This document shows positions 47,284 through 54,916 of a stretch of DNA of 64,000 nucleotides, piece after piece. Within the stretch, counting starts at the first letter, position 1. Every line of letters starts with the position of its first letter. The notes beneath the pieces are model-generated. The model ran no database searches. It was not told the origin of the DNA and saw nothing but the letters and a program-made list of their open reading frames with translations. The DNA comes from MPNO01 sp965200535 (GTDB lineage: Bacteria; Pseudomonadota; Alphaproteobacteria; MPNO01), in contig CBDAUF010000001.1 in assembly GCA_965200535.1 (NCBI GenBank), positions 558,001 to 622,000 of the forward strand, given 5' to 3'. Position numbers and translations under genes: made by a program.

Positions 47284-48387
47284 TCAGGCCTTGCTCGGGT
47301 CGTACTTGGCGTTGTTTGCGACCGCCTTGTCCCATTCGCCCGCCGACAGCTTGATGTTGCCCGCGAAGCGGTTGGTGAACAGCTTTTCGACCGGCGGGAC
47401 GTCCTTCGCTTCCATGTACTTGATGACGACGTCCCGGGTCTGCTTCTGGTCGGCCGGCAGCATGTGACCGAGCCCGTGCTCCTTCACCGCCGGGCCGAGC
47501 GACAGCGCATTCGTGTTGCCGGCGTGGAGAAGCAGCAGGTTGCGGTCGCGGGTCTTCAGCTCCGGCTTTGCCTCGATCATGATATCGAGCGCCTTGCCGG
47601 GGTCGAGAAGCTGGAGCTTGAGCCCCTCCATGGCACCGTCGACCATCGCCTGGACCAGGTCCGGGTCCTTCTTGATCATGTCCGACCGGGTGATCAACCC
47701 GAGGTCGAGGGTCTGCAGGCCGAAATCGGCGTACAGGAAATGCAGCGAGGGCGTCTTCTGCGCCAGCGTCGCCGCGTTGGAGACATAGTAGGTGCCGGTG
47801 CAGTCGGCCTGCTTGTTGACCACCGTCGAAATCAGCTTGCTCGGATGCACGATGGTCTGTTTGACCTTGGAGCGATCGATCCCCGCCGCGCGCGCGAAGC
47901 CCGGGAACATCACCGTGTCGCCCGATGCCGCCGCCTGGACGATGTGCTTGCCCTCGAGGTCCTTCGCAGTCTTGATGCCGGAATCGCGGCGGCACGAAAT
48001 CGCGATGGGGCTGCGCTGCAGCTTGGCGCCGATGGCCACCACGTCGAGCCCCTTCGAGACTCCGTTTACCATCACGCCGTAGCTCGCCTCGCCGAACATT
48101 GCCTTGCCCGCGGAGATCGTCTTGCACGCCGCGCCCGAGCCGTAACCGCGGGAGATCGCGACGTCGAGGCCGCGCTTCTTCCAGTAGGTGTTCTGGGCGG
48201 CGAATTCGAACGCATGGCCGCCGACAAACAGCCACGGCAGCATGAAGGTGACCTTGCGCATCTTGGATGCGCCGGCCTCGCGGATGAACGCCGGCGCGGT
48301 GCCGGCGGCCAGGATCACGCCAAGACCGGTTGTGCTCGCCAGAAACGCCCGCCTCGTCGGTGTTTTCTGCGTCTCGTCGTTCTTCAC
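47284..48387 (-). CDS. ABC transporter substrate-binding protein (SsuA/NMT1-like) with Tat-type signal
   Basis: A 367-residue binding protein. I chose the GTG at 48387 because AGGAGG lies eight bases before it and the peptide starts VKNDETQKTPTRRAFLAST, a twin-arginine-like signal followed by a hydrophobic stretch to about residue 35. The mature part matches the NMT1/SsuA fold: FMLPWLFVGGHAFEFAAQNT, ISRGYGSGAACKTISAGKAM, and AAASGDTVMFPGFARAAG. It supplies the operon's importer; downstream hydroxylase genes suggest a heterocyclic ligand (inference). Confidence 0.9.
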   Translation of the reverse strand: MKNDETQKTPTRRAFLASTTGLGVILAAGTAPAFIREAGASKMRKVTFMLPWLFVGGHAFEFAAQNTYWKKRGLDVAISRGYGSGAACKTISAGKAMFGEASYGVMVNGVSKGLDVVAIGAKLQRSPIAISCRRDSGIKTAKDLEGKHIVQAAASGDTVMFPGFARAAGIDRSKVKQTIVHPSKLISTVVNKQADCTGTYYVSNAATLAQKTPSLHFLYADFGLQTLDLGLITRSDMIKKDPDLVQAMVDGAMEGLKLQLLDPGKALDIMIEAKPELKTRDRNLLLLHAGNTNALSLGPAVKEHGLGHMLPADQKQTRDVVIKYMEAKDVPPVEKLFTNRFAGNIKLSAGEWDKAVANNAKYDPSKA

Positions 48388-48608
48388 GATGTCGCCTCCT
48401 GTGTTTCCGTCTCGCGCCTGGCGCAATGCCGCGGCGGCGCGTCCGACGATCCTTCCGTCTATCACGGTATCAACCGGCCGGCGGCGGTACAACCTTGCCG
48501 TCGCCTCGTTTCCGCTGCGGCCCGCACCGCGCGGGGCATTGTCGGCCGGCGCGTCCGGTGCCATCATCGGGGCGCTTACCGTCCGGCCGAGATTGCGAGG
48601 AGCTCCCG
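48388..48608. promoter_or_regulatory. Divergent intergenic control region
   Basis: These 221 bases separate the ABC/molybdenum-hydroxylase operon (minus) from the cupin/CoxL/PCu(A)C operon (plus). Both directions must have promoters here. I cannot pick confident -35/-10 boxes in this GC-rich sequence. Ribosome sites are clear at both ends (AGGAGG for the GTG at 48387; GAGGAGCT for the ATG at 48609). The arrangement allows joint control. Confidence 0.45.
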
Positions 48609-49142
48609 ATGACGATTGCCCGGCACGACCGACCGCCCGAACTCGTCGACGTCCCGGTGGACCGGATCGCCGAGCGTTACACCCGCGCCTTCCGCGACAT
48701 CGCGCCCGACTGGGAGGCCTTCGAGGACGCCAAGATCGAGGGTTACAAGCGCGCCCAGCACCGCTTCATCGGGCCCGGCGGATCGGGCAAGCACGAAGAC
48801 TCGGAGGCGATCCCGGCGCGCGGCCTGACGCTCTCGATCATGTATGTCGAGCCCGGCCAGGGGAACGCCGCCCATACCCACGAGGTCGAGGAGATCTTCT
48901 TCGTTCTCAAGGGCCACCTCACCGTTTTCTTCGACGACGAGACAACGGGCGAGCGGGTCCACAAGCGTCTCGGCCCGTGGGAATGCGCCGCCTGCCCGCC
49001 GGGGGTCGTCCACGGCTACGTCAACGACAGTCTGGAGCCGGTCTATTTCCAGGTGATGCTGGGACGCGGCAGACCCGAAACGATGGGTTATGCCGACGAA
49101 GAACTGTTCCAGCGCCGCGACGCCCATCTGAAAAGCGCCTGA
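48609..49142 (+). CDS. Cupin domain-containing protein
   Basis: A 177-residue cupin, paralogous to the one at 21460. The N-terminal half has RDIAPDWEAFEDAKIEGYKR. Motif 1, HTHEVEEIFFVLKGHLTVFF, provides His, His and Glu; motif 2, CPPGVVHGYVND, gives the last His. The ATG at 48609 follows GAGGAGCT. It begins an operon: the CoxL-like gene starts four bases after its stop. Its role (enzyme, isomerase or sensor) cannot be told from sequence. Confidence 0.87.
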   Translation: MTIARHDRPPELVDVPVDRIAERYTRAFRDIAPDWEAFEDAKIEGYKRAQHRFIGPGGSGKHEDSEAIPARGLTLSIMYVEPGQGNAAHTHEVEEIFFVLKGHLTVFFDDETTGERVHKRLGPWECAACPPGVVHGYVNDSLEPVYFQVMLGRGRPETMGYADEELFQRRDAHLKSA

Positions 49143-49146
49143 GCCG

Positions 49147-51471
49147 TTGCGCGTCATCGGAGAACGGGTCCGCCGGATCGAGGATCCGGCGCTGCTGCGC
49201 GGCCGCGGACAGTTCGTGGATGACATCCGCATGCCGGGGACGCTGCACGCCGCCTTCGTGCGCAGCCCGCACCCGCACGCCCGGATCACGGGGATCGATC
49301 CCGCTGCCGCTTCCCGCCTGGACGGGGTCCGCGCGGTCTATTCCGCCGCCGATCTCGGCCCGCATCTCGCCCAGCCCAGGATGCCGCTCGGCTTCAAGAC
49401 CAGCCAGCTGCCCGAGAACATCACGCCTTTCGTGCTCGCCTGCGGCGAGGTGAGCCATGTCGGCGAGGCGGTCGCGGCGGTGATCGCCGAGAGCCGCTAT
49501 GTGGCCGAAGACGCCGCGGCCCTGGTCGAGATCGACTACGAGCCCCTGCCGTCCGTCGCCGGCTGCCGCGCCGCGGCGCGGGACGATGCGCCGTCCGTGC
49601 GCTGCGAGCGGGAGAACAACATTCTGGTCGCGTTCGGTCAGTCCTACGGCGACTGCGACACTGCCTTCGCCGGCGCCGCCCACATCGCTCAAGAACGTTT
49701 CACCCAGCACCGCGGCTCGGCCCACCCGATCGAGGGCAGGGGCGCGGTCGCCCGCCACGACCCCGTCGAGGACCGGACCACCCTCTGGACATCGACCCAG
49801 ATGTCGCACGAGGTCCGCGCCGGGCTGGTCGGGATGCTCGGGATCGACGAAAGCCGCCTCCGAGTCGTCGCGCCCGATGTCGGCGGCGGGTTCGGCTGCA
49901 AGTATCTCCTTTACAACGAAGAACTTGTGGTTGCCCTGGGCGCGCGGCTGCTCGGCCGGCCGATCAAGTGGATCGAGGACCGGCGCGAGCATTTCACCGC
50001 CTCGATCCAGGAACGCGAGCAGTACTGGGAGATGGAGATCGCGGTTGCGGCGGACGGTGCGATCCTCGGTATCCGCGGCACCATGCTGCAGGATCAGGGG
50101 GCGTACACGCCGCAGGGGATCAACCTCGCCTACAACGCCTCGACCTCGGTGCCCGGCGCCTATATCGTCCCGAACTACGACTTGGCGGTGAAGGTCGTGG
50201 AGACCAACGCCGTCCCGTCGATGCCGGTGCGCGGCGCAGGCTATCCAGAAGGGAATTACATCGTCGAGCGCATGCTCGACCGTGCCGCCGACGGCCTCGG
50301 GATGAGCCGTGATGCAATCCGCCGGCGAAATCTGATCCCGGCCGAAGCGATGCCCTACGAGATGCCGCTCAAGACCCGCGCGGGGACGCCGGTCAAGGCG
50401 GACAGCGGCGATTTCCTCAAGTGCCAGGCGGCGGCGCTCGAGGCGGCCGACCATGCCGGCTTCGCCGCGCGTCAGCACGCCGCCCGGGCGGAGGGGCGCT
50501 ATCTCGGCCTCGGCCTGGCAAACGGGCTCAAGGGAACCGGGCGCGGTCCGTTCGAGTCGGGGATCGTGCGGATCGACCGGTCGGGCCGCGTCCGCGTGTT
50601 CACCGGCGCTCTTGCCATCGGCCAGGGGCTGAAGACCATCCTCGCCCAGATCGCCGGCGAGGCGCTCGGCGTCGCGCCCGCCGATATCGAGGTCGTGTGC
50701 GGCGACACCGGCACCATCGCGCTCGGGCTCGGCGGGTTCGCCAGCCGCCAGACGGTCACCGCGGGGTCTTCGGTCCACATTGCCGCCGGCGAGGTGCGCG
50801 ACCGGCTGCTCAAGCTGGCAAGCCACATGCTCGAGGCGGCGCCCGAGGATCTCGAGATCGCCGACGGCGCAGTCCGCATCGCTGGCGCCCCCGATCTGTC
50901 GGTGTCCATCGCCGAGGTCGCGGAGGCCGCTTCCGGCGTCCCCGGCTACTCGCTGCCGGACGGGGTCGAGGCCGGTCTCGAAGCGAACGTCAATTTCAAG
51001 CCCAGCGGTCTCACCTACTCGAACGGCGTCCATGCCGTAGAGGTCGAGGTCGACATCGAGACCGGTGCGGTCAGACTCCTCAACTACGTCGTGGTCAGCG
51101 ACTGCGGACGGATCGTGAATCCCATGCTGGTCGACGGGCAGGTGGCCGGCGGTGCGGTGCACGGGATCGGCAACGCGCTTTACGAGTGGATGGGCTACGA
51201 CAGCGCCGGGCAGCCGCTGACGACAACTCTCGCCGACTACATCATGCCGACCGCGGCTGAGCTCGTCCGGCTCGATCTTCGCTACGAGGAAACCCTGTCG
51301 CCGATCAACCCGCTCGGGGTCAAGGGCGTCGGCGAGTGCGGAACGGTTCCCGCCGCCGCCGCGATCGTTGCCGCCATCGAGGATGCGCTTTCCCCGTTCG
51401 GGGTCAGGATCAGCGATTACCCCGTGACGCCGCCCGGACTGCTGGCGTTGATCGAGGCGGCAGCGGCTTGA
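49147..51471 (+). CDS. Xanthine dehydrogenase family molybdopterin-binding large subunit, orphan
   Basis: A 774-residue second molybdenum-hydroxylase large subunit. The TTG at 49147 (RVIGERVRRIEDPALLRGRG) is the only initiator consistent with the family N-terminus and lies four bases after the cupin stop. The Mo-site loop reads SMPVRGAGYPEGNY, so the usual Tyr and second Arg of AYRGAGR are changed. The catalytic Glu is kept in LGVKGVGECGTVPAA. No FAD or Fe-S subunit genes accompany it; it would need those of the operon on the other strand. A copper-chaperone gene follows seven bases on. Confidence 0.9.
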   Translation: MRVIGERVRRIEDPALLRGRGQFVDDIRMPGTLHAAFVRSPHPHARITGIDPAAASRLDGVRAVYSAADLGPHLAQPRMPLGFKTSQLPENITPFVLACGEVSHVGEAVAAVIAESRYVAEDAAALVEIDYEPLPSVAGCRAAARDDAPSVRCERENNILVAFGQSYGDCDTAFAGAAHIAQERFTQHRGSAHPIEGRGAVARHDPVEDRTTLWTSTQMSHEVRAGLVGMLGIDESRLRVVAPDVGGGFGCKYLLYNEELVVALGARLLGRPIKWIEDRREHFTASIQEREQYWEMEIAVAADGAILGIRGTMLQDQGAYTPQGINLAYNASTSVPGAYIVPNYDLAVKVVETNAVPSMPVRGAGYPEGNYIVERMLDRAADGLGMSRDAIRRRNLIPAEAMPYEMPLKTRAGTPVKADSGDFLKCQAAALEAADHAGFAARQHAARAEGRYLGLGLANGLKGTGRGPFESGIVRIDRSGRVRVFTGALAIGQGLKTILAQIAGEALGVAPADIEVVCGDTGTIALGLGGFASRQTVTAGSSVHIAAGEVRDRLLKLASHMLEAAPEDLEIADGAVRIAGAPDLSVSIAEVAEAASGVPGYSLPDGVEAGLEANVNFKPSGLTYSNGVHAVEVEVDIETGAVRLLNYVVVSDCGRIVNPMLVDGQVAGGAVHGIGNALYEWMGYDSAGQPLTTTLADYIMPTAAELVRLDLRYEETLSPINPLGVKGVGECGTVPAAAAIVAAIEDALSPFGVRISDYPVTPPGLLALIEAAAA

Positions 51472-51478
51472 TCCCCGC

Positions 51479-52003
51479 ATGATGCGAGGAGGCTTCGTGT
51501 CGAGGGTCTCCCGCGCGGCGGTTTTCGCGGTATGCTTGGCCGGCATCCTCCTTGCGGGCGCGTCGCACGGGCAGCCTTCCGCAACCGGCGGACCTGCGCC
51601 CGCCTCCCTGACCGTCGAGGCCGTGTGGGCGCGGGTCGCGCCCGGCACGGCCAGGTCCGGCGCGGTCTATTTCAGGATCGTCAACCGCGGCCGCGCAGAC
51701 GACCGGCTCGTCGGCGCCTCGTCTCCGGTCGCCGCGCGCGTCGAACTGCACACCCACAGGATGCAGGGCGGGGTGATGCGGATGCGGAGGGTCGAAGCGG
51801 TCCCGGTGCCCGGCGGCGGCGCCGCCGAACTTGCGCCCGGCGGCAACCATGTCATGCTGATCGGGCTGCGCGGGCCGCTCGAGGAGGGGGAGACCTTTCC
51901 GCTCACCCTCGCTTTCGAGAAGGCGGGCGCGATCGGCCTGCAGGTGCCGGTTCGTCCGCTCACCGCGCGGGGCCCCGGTGCGCATCACCGCGGCCATCGC
52001 TGA
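51479..52003 (+). CDS. Periplasmic copper chaperone PCu(A)C family protein
   Basis: A 174-residue (168 from GTG 51497, which has GAGGAGG four bases before it) exported protein. The signal peptide (AAVFAVCLAGILLAGASHG) precedes a PCu(A)C cupredoxin-like domain. The copper ligands appear as VELHTHRM, then VMRMRRVEAV, then GGNHVMLIGL, matching the H-M...M...H-x-M pattern. These proteins deliver Cu(I) to cytochrome oxidase or other copper sites. The position seven bases after a molybdenum-hydroxylase gene is unusual. It is convergent with the CoA-transferase gene. Confidence 0.88.
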   Translation: MMRGGFVSRVSRAAVFAVCLAGILLAGASHGQPSATGGPAPASLTVEAVWARVAPGTARSGAVYFRIVNRGRADDRLVGASSPVAARVELHTHRMQGGVMRMRRVEAVPVPGGGAAELAPGGNHVMLIGLRGPLEEGETFPLTLAFEKAGAIGLQVPVRPLTARGPGAHHRGHR

Positions 52004-52024
52004 ACGGCGCGGGCGCCGGGAACG

Positions 52025-53227
52025 CTAGCCGGCGTCGGGGTTCGGGCGGTGCACGACCCCCGAGTTCGAGAGCCGCGCGATTTCCGCACCGTTGTAGCCG
52101 AGTTCCTCGAGGATCGCCGCGTTATCGGCGCCGAGGCGGGGTGCGAGCGAGCGGATCGCCGCCGGGGTCTCGGCGAAACGGGCCGCCGGGCGCGGCTGCC
52201 GCACCGGGCCGAGGACGGGATCCTCGCGGACTTCGATGATGCCGTTCCGCGCCACCTGGGCGTCCTCCAGCACTTCGCGTCGTCCGAGGACCGGCGCGGC
52301 GGGCACGGTCTCCCGGTCGAGCCGGGCGAGAATCTCCGCCGTCGGCCATTTCGCGATTTCCCGGTTCATGATCGTCCGGCGCTCGGTGCGGTTCCGGCCG
52401 CGCGCCGCGGCGGTGCGGAACCGCGGATCGTCGATCAGTTCCTCGCGGCCGAACGCGCGGCACATCCCGGCCCATTCGGCATCCGAAACCGCGCCGGCGG
52501 TGATATAGCCGTCCGCCGTCGCGAAGATCAGGTCGGGGCCGGCCTGCTGGTGCGCCGGATCCTGTTCGTTATCGGCGAAAGTGAGCGGCGAACTCGCCTC
52601 GGGCCACAGGTAGGCAACCATGGTATCGAGCATGGCAAGCCGCACGTGCTGGCCCTTGCCGGTCCGTTCGCGCGCGAACAGCGCCGCGGTGATCGCCTGC
52701 GCCGCCGTGACCGATGTGGTCTTGTCCGGAACGATGGTGCGCACCATGCGCGGGCGGCCCGTCTCGTGATCGGTCTGGATGTCGCAGAGCCCGCAAAGCG
52801 CCTGGATGACGGGATCGTAGACCCGTTGATGCGCGTAGGGTCCGGTTTCGCCGAAACCGCTGATCGAAACGAAGATGATGTCGGACCTGAGCCGGCGGAC
52901 GACATCCTCGCCGAGCCCCATGCGCTCGATGGCGCCGGGGCGGAAATTCTGCACCAGCACGTCGGCGGTCGCGGCGAGCCGGCGGACGATGGCGAGCCCG
53001 TCGTCCGTCTTTATGTCCACACAGAGCGAGCGCTTCGACCGGTTGCAGGAAAGGAACGATGCCGACATGCCGCGGTGGACAACGCCGTACTGGCGCATGA
53101 TGTCGCCCCCGGGCGACTCGATCTTGATCACGTCGGCGCCCTGGTCGGCGAGCATCATCGTTGCCACCGGCCCCGAGACCATGGTCGTTAGGTCGAGCAC
53201 GCGGATGCCGTCGAGCGGGCCGGGCAC
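52025..53227 (-). CDS. CaiB/BaiF family CoA transferase
   Basis: A 400-residue class III CoA transferase. The opening GIRVLDLTTMVSGPVATMMLADQGADVIKIE, quoted here only in its GIRVLDL and GADVIKIE ends, is diagnostic. The catalytic Asp is expected in RVYDPVIQALCGL, and VLVQNFRPGAIERMGLG and GQHVRLAMLDTMVAYLW are typical. It swaps CoA between carboxylic acids in the cytoplasm. The start is ATG 53227, three bases after the GST stop, so the two are one operon. The acyl substrate is unknown. Confidence 0.93.
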   Translation of the reverse strand: MPGPLDGIRVLDLTTMVSGPVATMMLADQGADVIKIESPGGDIMRQYGVVHRGMSASFLSCNRSKRSLCVDIKTDDGLAIVRRLAATADVLVQNFRPGAIERMGLGEDVVRRLRSDIIFVSISGFGETGPYAHQRVYDPVIQALCGLCDIQTDHETGRPRMVRTIVPDKTTSVTAAQAITAALFARERTGKGQHVRLAMLDTMVAYLWPEASSPLTFADNEQDPAHQQAGPDLIFATADGYITAGAVSDAEWAGMCRAFGREELIDDPRFRTAAARGRNRTERRTIMNREIAKWPTAEILARLDRETVPAAPVLGRREVLEDAQVARNGIIEVREDPVLGPVRQPRPAARFAETPAAIRSLAPRLGADNAAILEELGYNGAEIARLSNSGVVHRPNPDAG

Positions 53228-53230
53228 GGA

Positions 53231-53887
53231 TCAGACCTCCGGCACGGCGCGGCCGCCATAGTTCAGCGGATAGGTCGCCGCGTAGGCCGGCCGCGCCCGC
53301 ATGCGCGTGCGGTAATCACGCAGATAGTCCGGCGGCGCGATCTCGTAACGCTGGGCGCAGTCGAGGCAGGACATGAAGAGGATGTCGGCGATGCTGATTT
53401 TCTCGCCCATCAGGAATGCGCCGGCCCGAACCACGCGCTCCTCCATGCGGACAAGCTGATGGTTGAAATAGTCGATGGCCGCCCGGACCGCTATCGGCGA
53501 GGCGCCGTAGACGTCGACGAGATCGCCGTGCCTGCGCACCGTATAGAGCGCGATGGCGTCGAGTTCGCACATCACGAAGAAACACCATTCGAGCAACCGC
53601 GCGCGCTCCAGCGCATCGCCCGGCACGCAGATGTGTTCCGGCGTCGGAAACGACTCGGTCAGATAGTTGAGGATCGCCGCGCTTTCGGTCAGGCGGATAT
53701 CGCCGTGGACCATCGTCGGGACCTTGTGCCGCGGGTTTATGGCGAGGAATTCCGGGGTCTTGGTCTCGCCGGTGCGGGGGCCGATCGGGCGCACCTCGTA
53801 GTCGATACCCATCTCTTCGGCGAGCCACAGGGTGCGATGCGTCCGCATCGTCCCGACCCCCCAGAGGACGACCTTGTTCTGCGCCAC
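53231..53887 (-). CDS. Glutathione S-transferase family protein
   Basis: A 218-residue GST. The thioredoxin-like N-terminal domain (LWGVGTMRTHRTLWLAEEMG, with HKVPTMVHGDIRLTES supplying the cis-Pro and the glutathione gamma-Glu contacts) is followed by a helical domain ending PAYAATYPLNYGG. I chose the GTG at 53887, with GGGAGA about six bases upstream; an in-frame TTG is 11 codons earlier. That ribosome site can be hidden by an upstream complementary sequence (see the inverted repeat at 53894). It is co-transcribed with the CoA transferase. Confidence 0.88.
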   Translation of the reverse strand: MAQNKVVLWGVGTMRTHRTLWLAEEMGIDYEVRPIGPRTGETKTPEFLAINPRHKVPTMVHGDIRLTESAAILNYLTESFPTPEHICVPGDALERARLLEWCFFVMCELDAIALYTVRRHGDLVDVYGASPIAVRAAIDYFNHQLVRMEERVVRAGAFLMGEKISIADILFMSCLDCAQRYEIAPPDYLRDYRTRMRARPAYAATYPLNYGGRAVPEV

Positions 53888-53893
53888 GGCATT

Positions 53894-53943
53894 CTCCCGC
53901 CGGTTCCCGGATTGCGCCAAGGGTAGTTCATTCCTGGCGGGAG
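53894..53943 (-). promoter_or_regulatory. Inverted repeat able to hide the GST ribosome site
   Basis: On the minus strand an upstream CTCCCGCC (53936-53943) is perfectly complementary to GGCGGGAG (53894-53901), which contains the ribosome site of the GST gene. Thirty-four bases separate the arms. Folding would block initiation, as in translation-controlled leaders. An eight-base match in GC-rich DNA can be accidental. Confidence 0.35.
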
Positions 53944-53983
53944 TCGAAGCGGTCCGGCCCGCGGAGGTGCGTGCGCTCTGCGA

Positions 53984-54916
53984 TCACCCGACGGCGCGGA
54001 GGGTGCGGGCGATTTCCTCCGCCTCGGTGATCCCGGCGACGATGACCTGGTCCAGCCCGGCCTCGCGGTACTCGCGGAGGCGGGCGCGCACCGTGTCCTC
54101 GGTCCCGCATGCCGCATGGGCGGCCAGCACCTCCAGCGTGATCGCCTCTTCCACCGCCGTCCAGTCCCCGGCGGCGTAGGCGGCTCCGAGCGCGGCCTGG
54201 TCCAGCGCCACACCGGCAGCATCCAGGTTGGCGCGGTGATGGGCGCCGCGCAGCACGAAACCGATCGCCCGTTTCAGCGCCGCCGGGGCCTTCCCGATCC
54301 GGGTATAGACTTGGCCGTAGCGCCTCGTGCGGCTGTTGCAGAGCAGGGCCGCGCGTTGCCGGAGAAACGGCACCGAGACCGCCGTCGACAGCAGGACACC
54401 GTCCGCCGCCCGGCCGGCGAGGCCGAGCATCCGCGGCCCCGACGCGGCAAGAACGACGGGAATGTCGCGCGGCGCGTTGATCAGGCCGCGTCCGCCCAGG
54501 CAATAGATTTCGCCCTCATGGTCGAGGGTCTCGCCGGCGAACAGCCGTCGGCATATGGCGATGGCCTCGGCCAGCCGGGCCACCGGGCGCTCGGCGACGA
54601 TCCCGGCGGCGGCGAGATCGCCCGGTGCGCCCGCGCCGAGCGACAGCACCACCCGGCCGGGATAGAGCTCGTCGAGCGTCGCCGCCGCCATCGCGGCATA
54701 CACCGGGTGAATCGAGGACGGGCTCATCGCCATGAGCGCGACCTCGAGCCGCTCGGTGGCCGCCAGCGCCGCGCCGGCCAGCGCCACCGGATCGCGCAGG
54801 AAAAGGTGCGTCGCGATCCACAACGTCCTGGCGCCGCCGGCCTCGGCGGCGCGCGCCTGCGCCGCGATCTCCCGCGCGGGAGAGAAACAGTCCAGCGAAA
54901 CGCCCAGTTCAGACAT
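53984..54916 (-). CDS. LLM class flavin-dependent oxidoreductase
   Basis: A 310-residue luciferase-like TIM-barrel protein, closest in style to the F420-dependent methylene-H4MPT reductase-like branch. Landmarks are SPAREIAAQARAAEAGGART, HPVYAAMAAATLDELYPGRV, LSLGAGAPGDL and PVVLAASGPRMLGLAGRAADG. The start is ATG 54916, overlapping the threonine-synthase-like stop by eight bases. It reduces or oxygenates an unknown metabolite. It differs from the LLM enzyme at 4671. Confidence 0.87.
   Translation of the reverse strand: MSELGVSLDCFSPAREIAAQARAAEAGGARTLWIATHLFLRDPVALAGAALAATERLEVALMAMSPSSIHPVYAAMAAATLDELYPGRVVLSLGAGAPGDLAAAGIVAERPVARLAEAIAICRRLFAGETLDHEGEIYCLGGRGLINAPRDIPVVLAASGPRMLGLAGRAADGVLLSTAVSVPFLRQRAALLCNSRTRRYGQVYTRIGKAPAALKRAIGFVLRGAHHRANLDAAGVALDQAALGAAYAAGDWTAVEEAITLEVLAAHAACGTEDTVRARLREYREAGLDQVIVAGITEAEEIARTLRAVG

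Noticed and set aside
41898..51471. Form I carbon monoxide dehydrogenase
   Set aside because: Neither large subunit has the AYxCSFR copper-binding loop; they read PYRGAGR and PVRGAGY.
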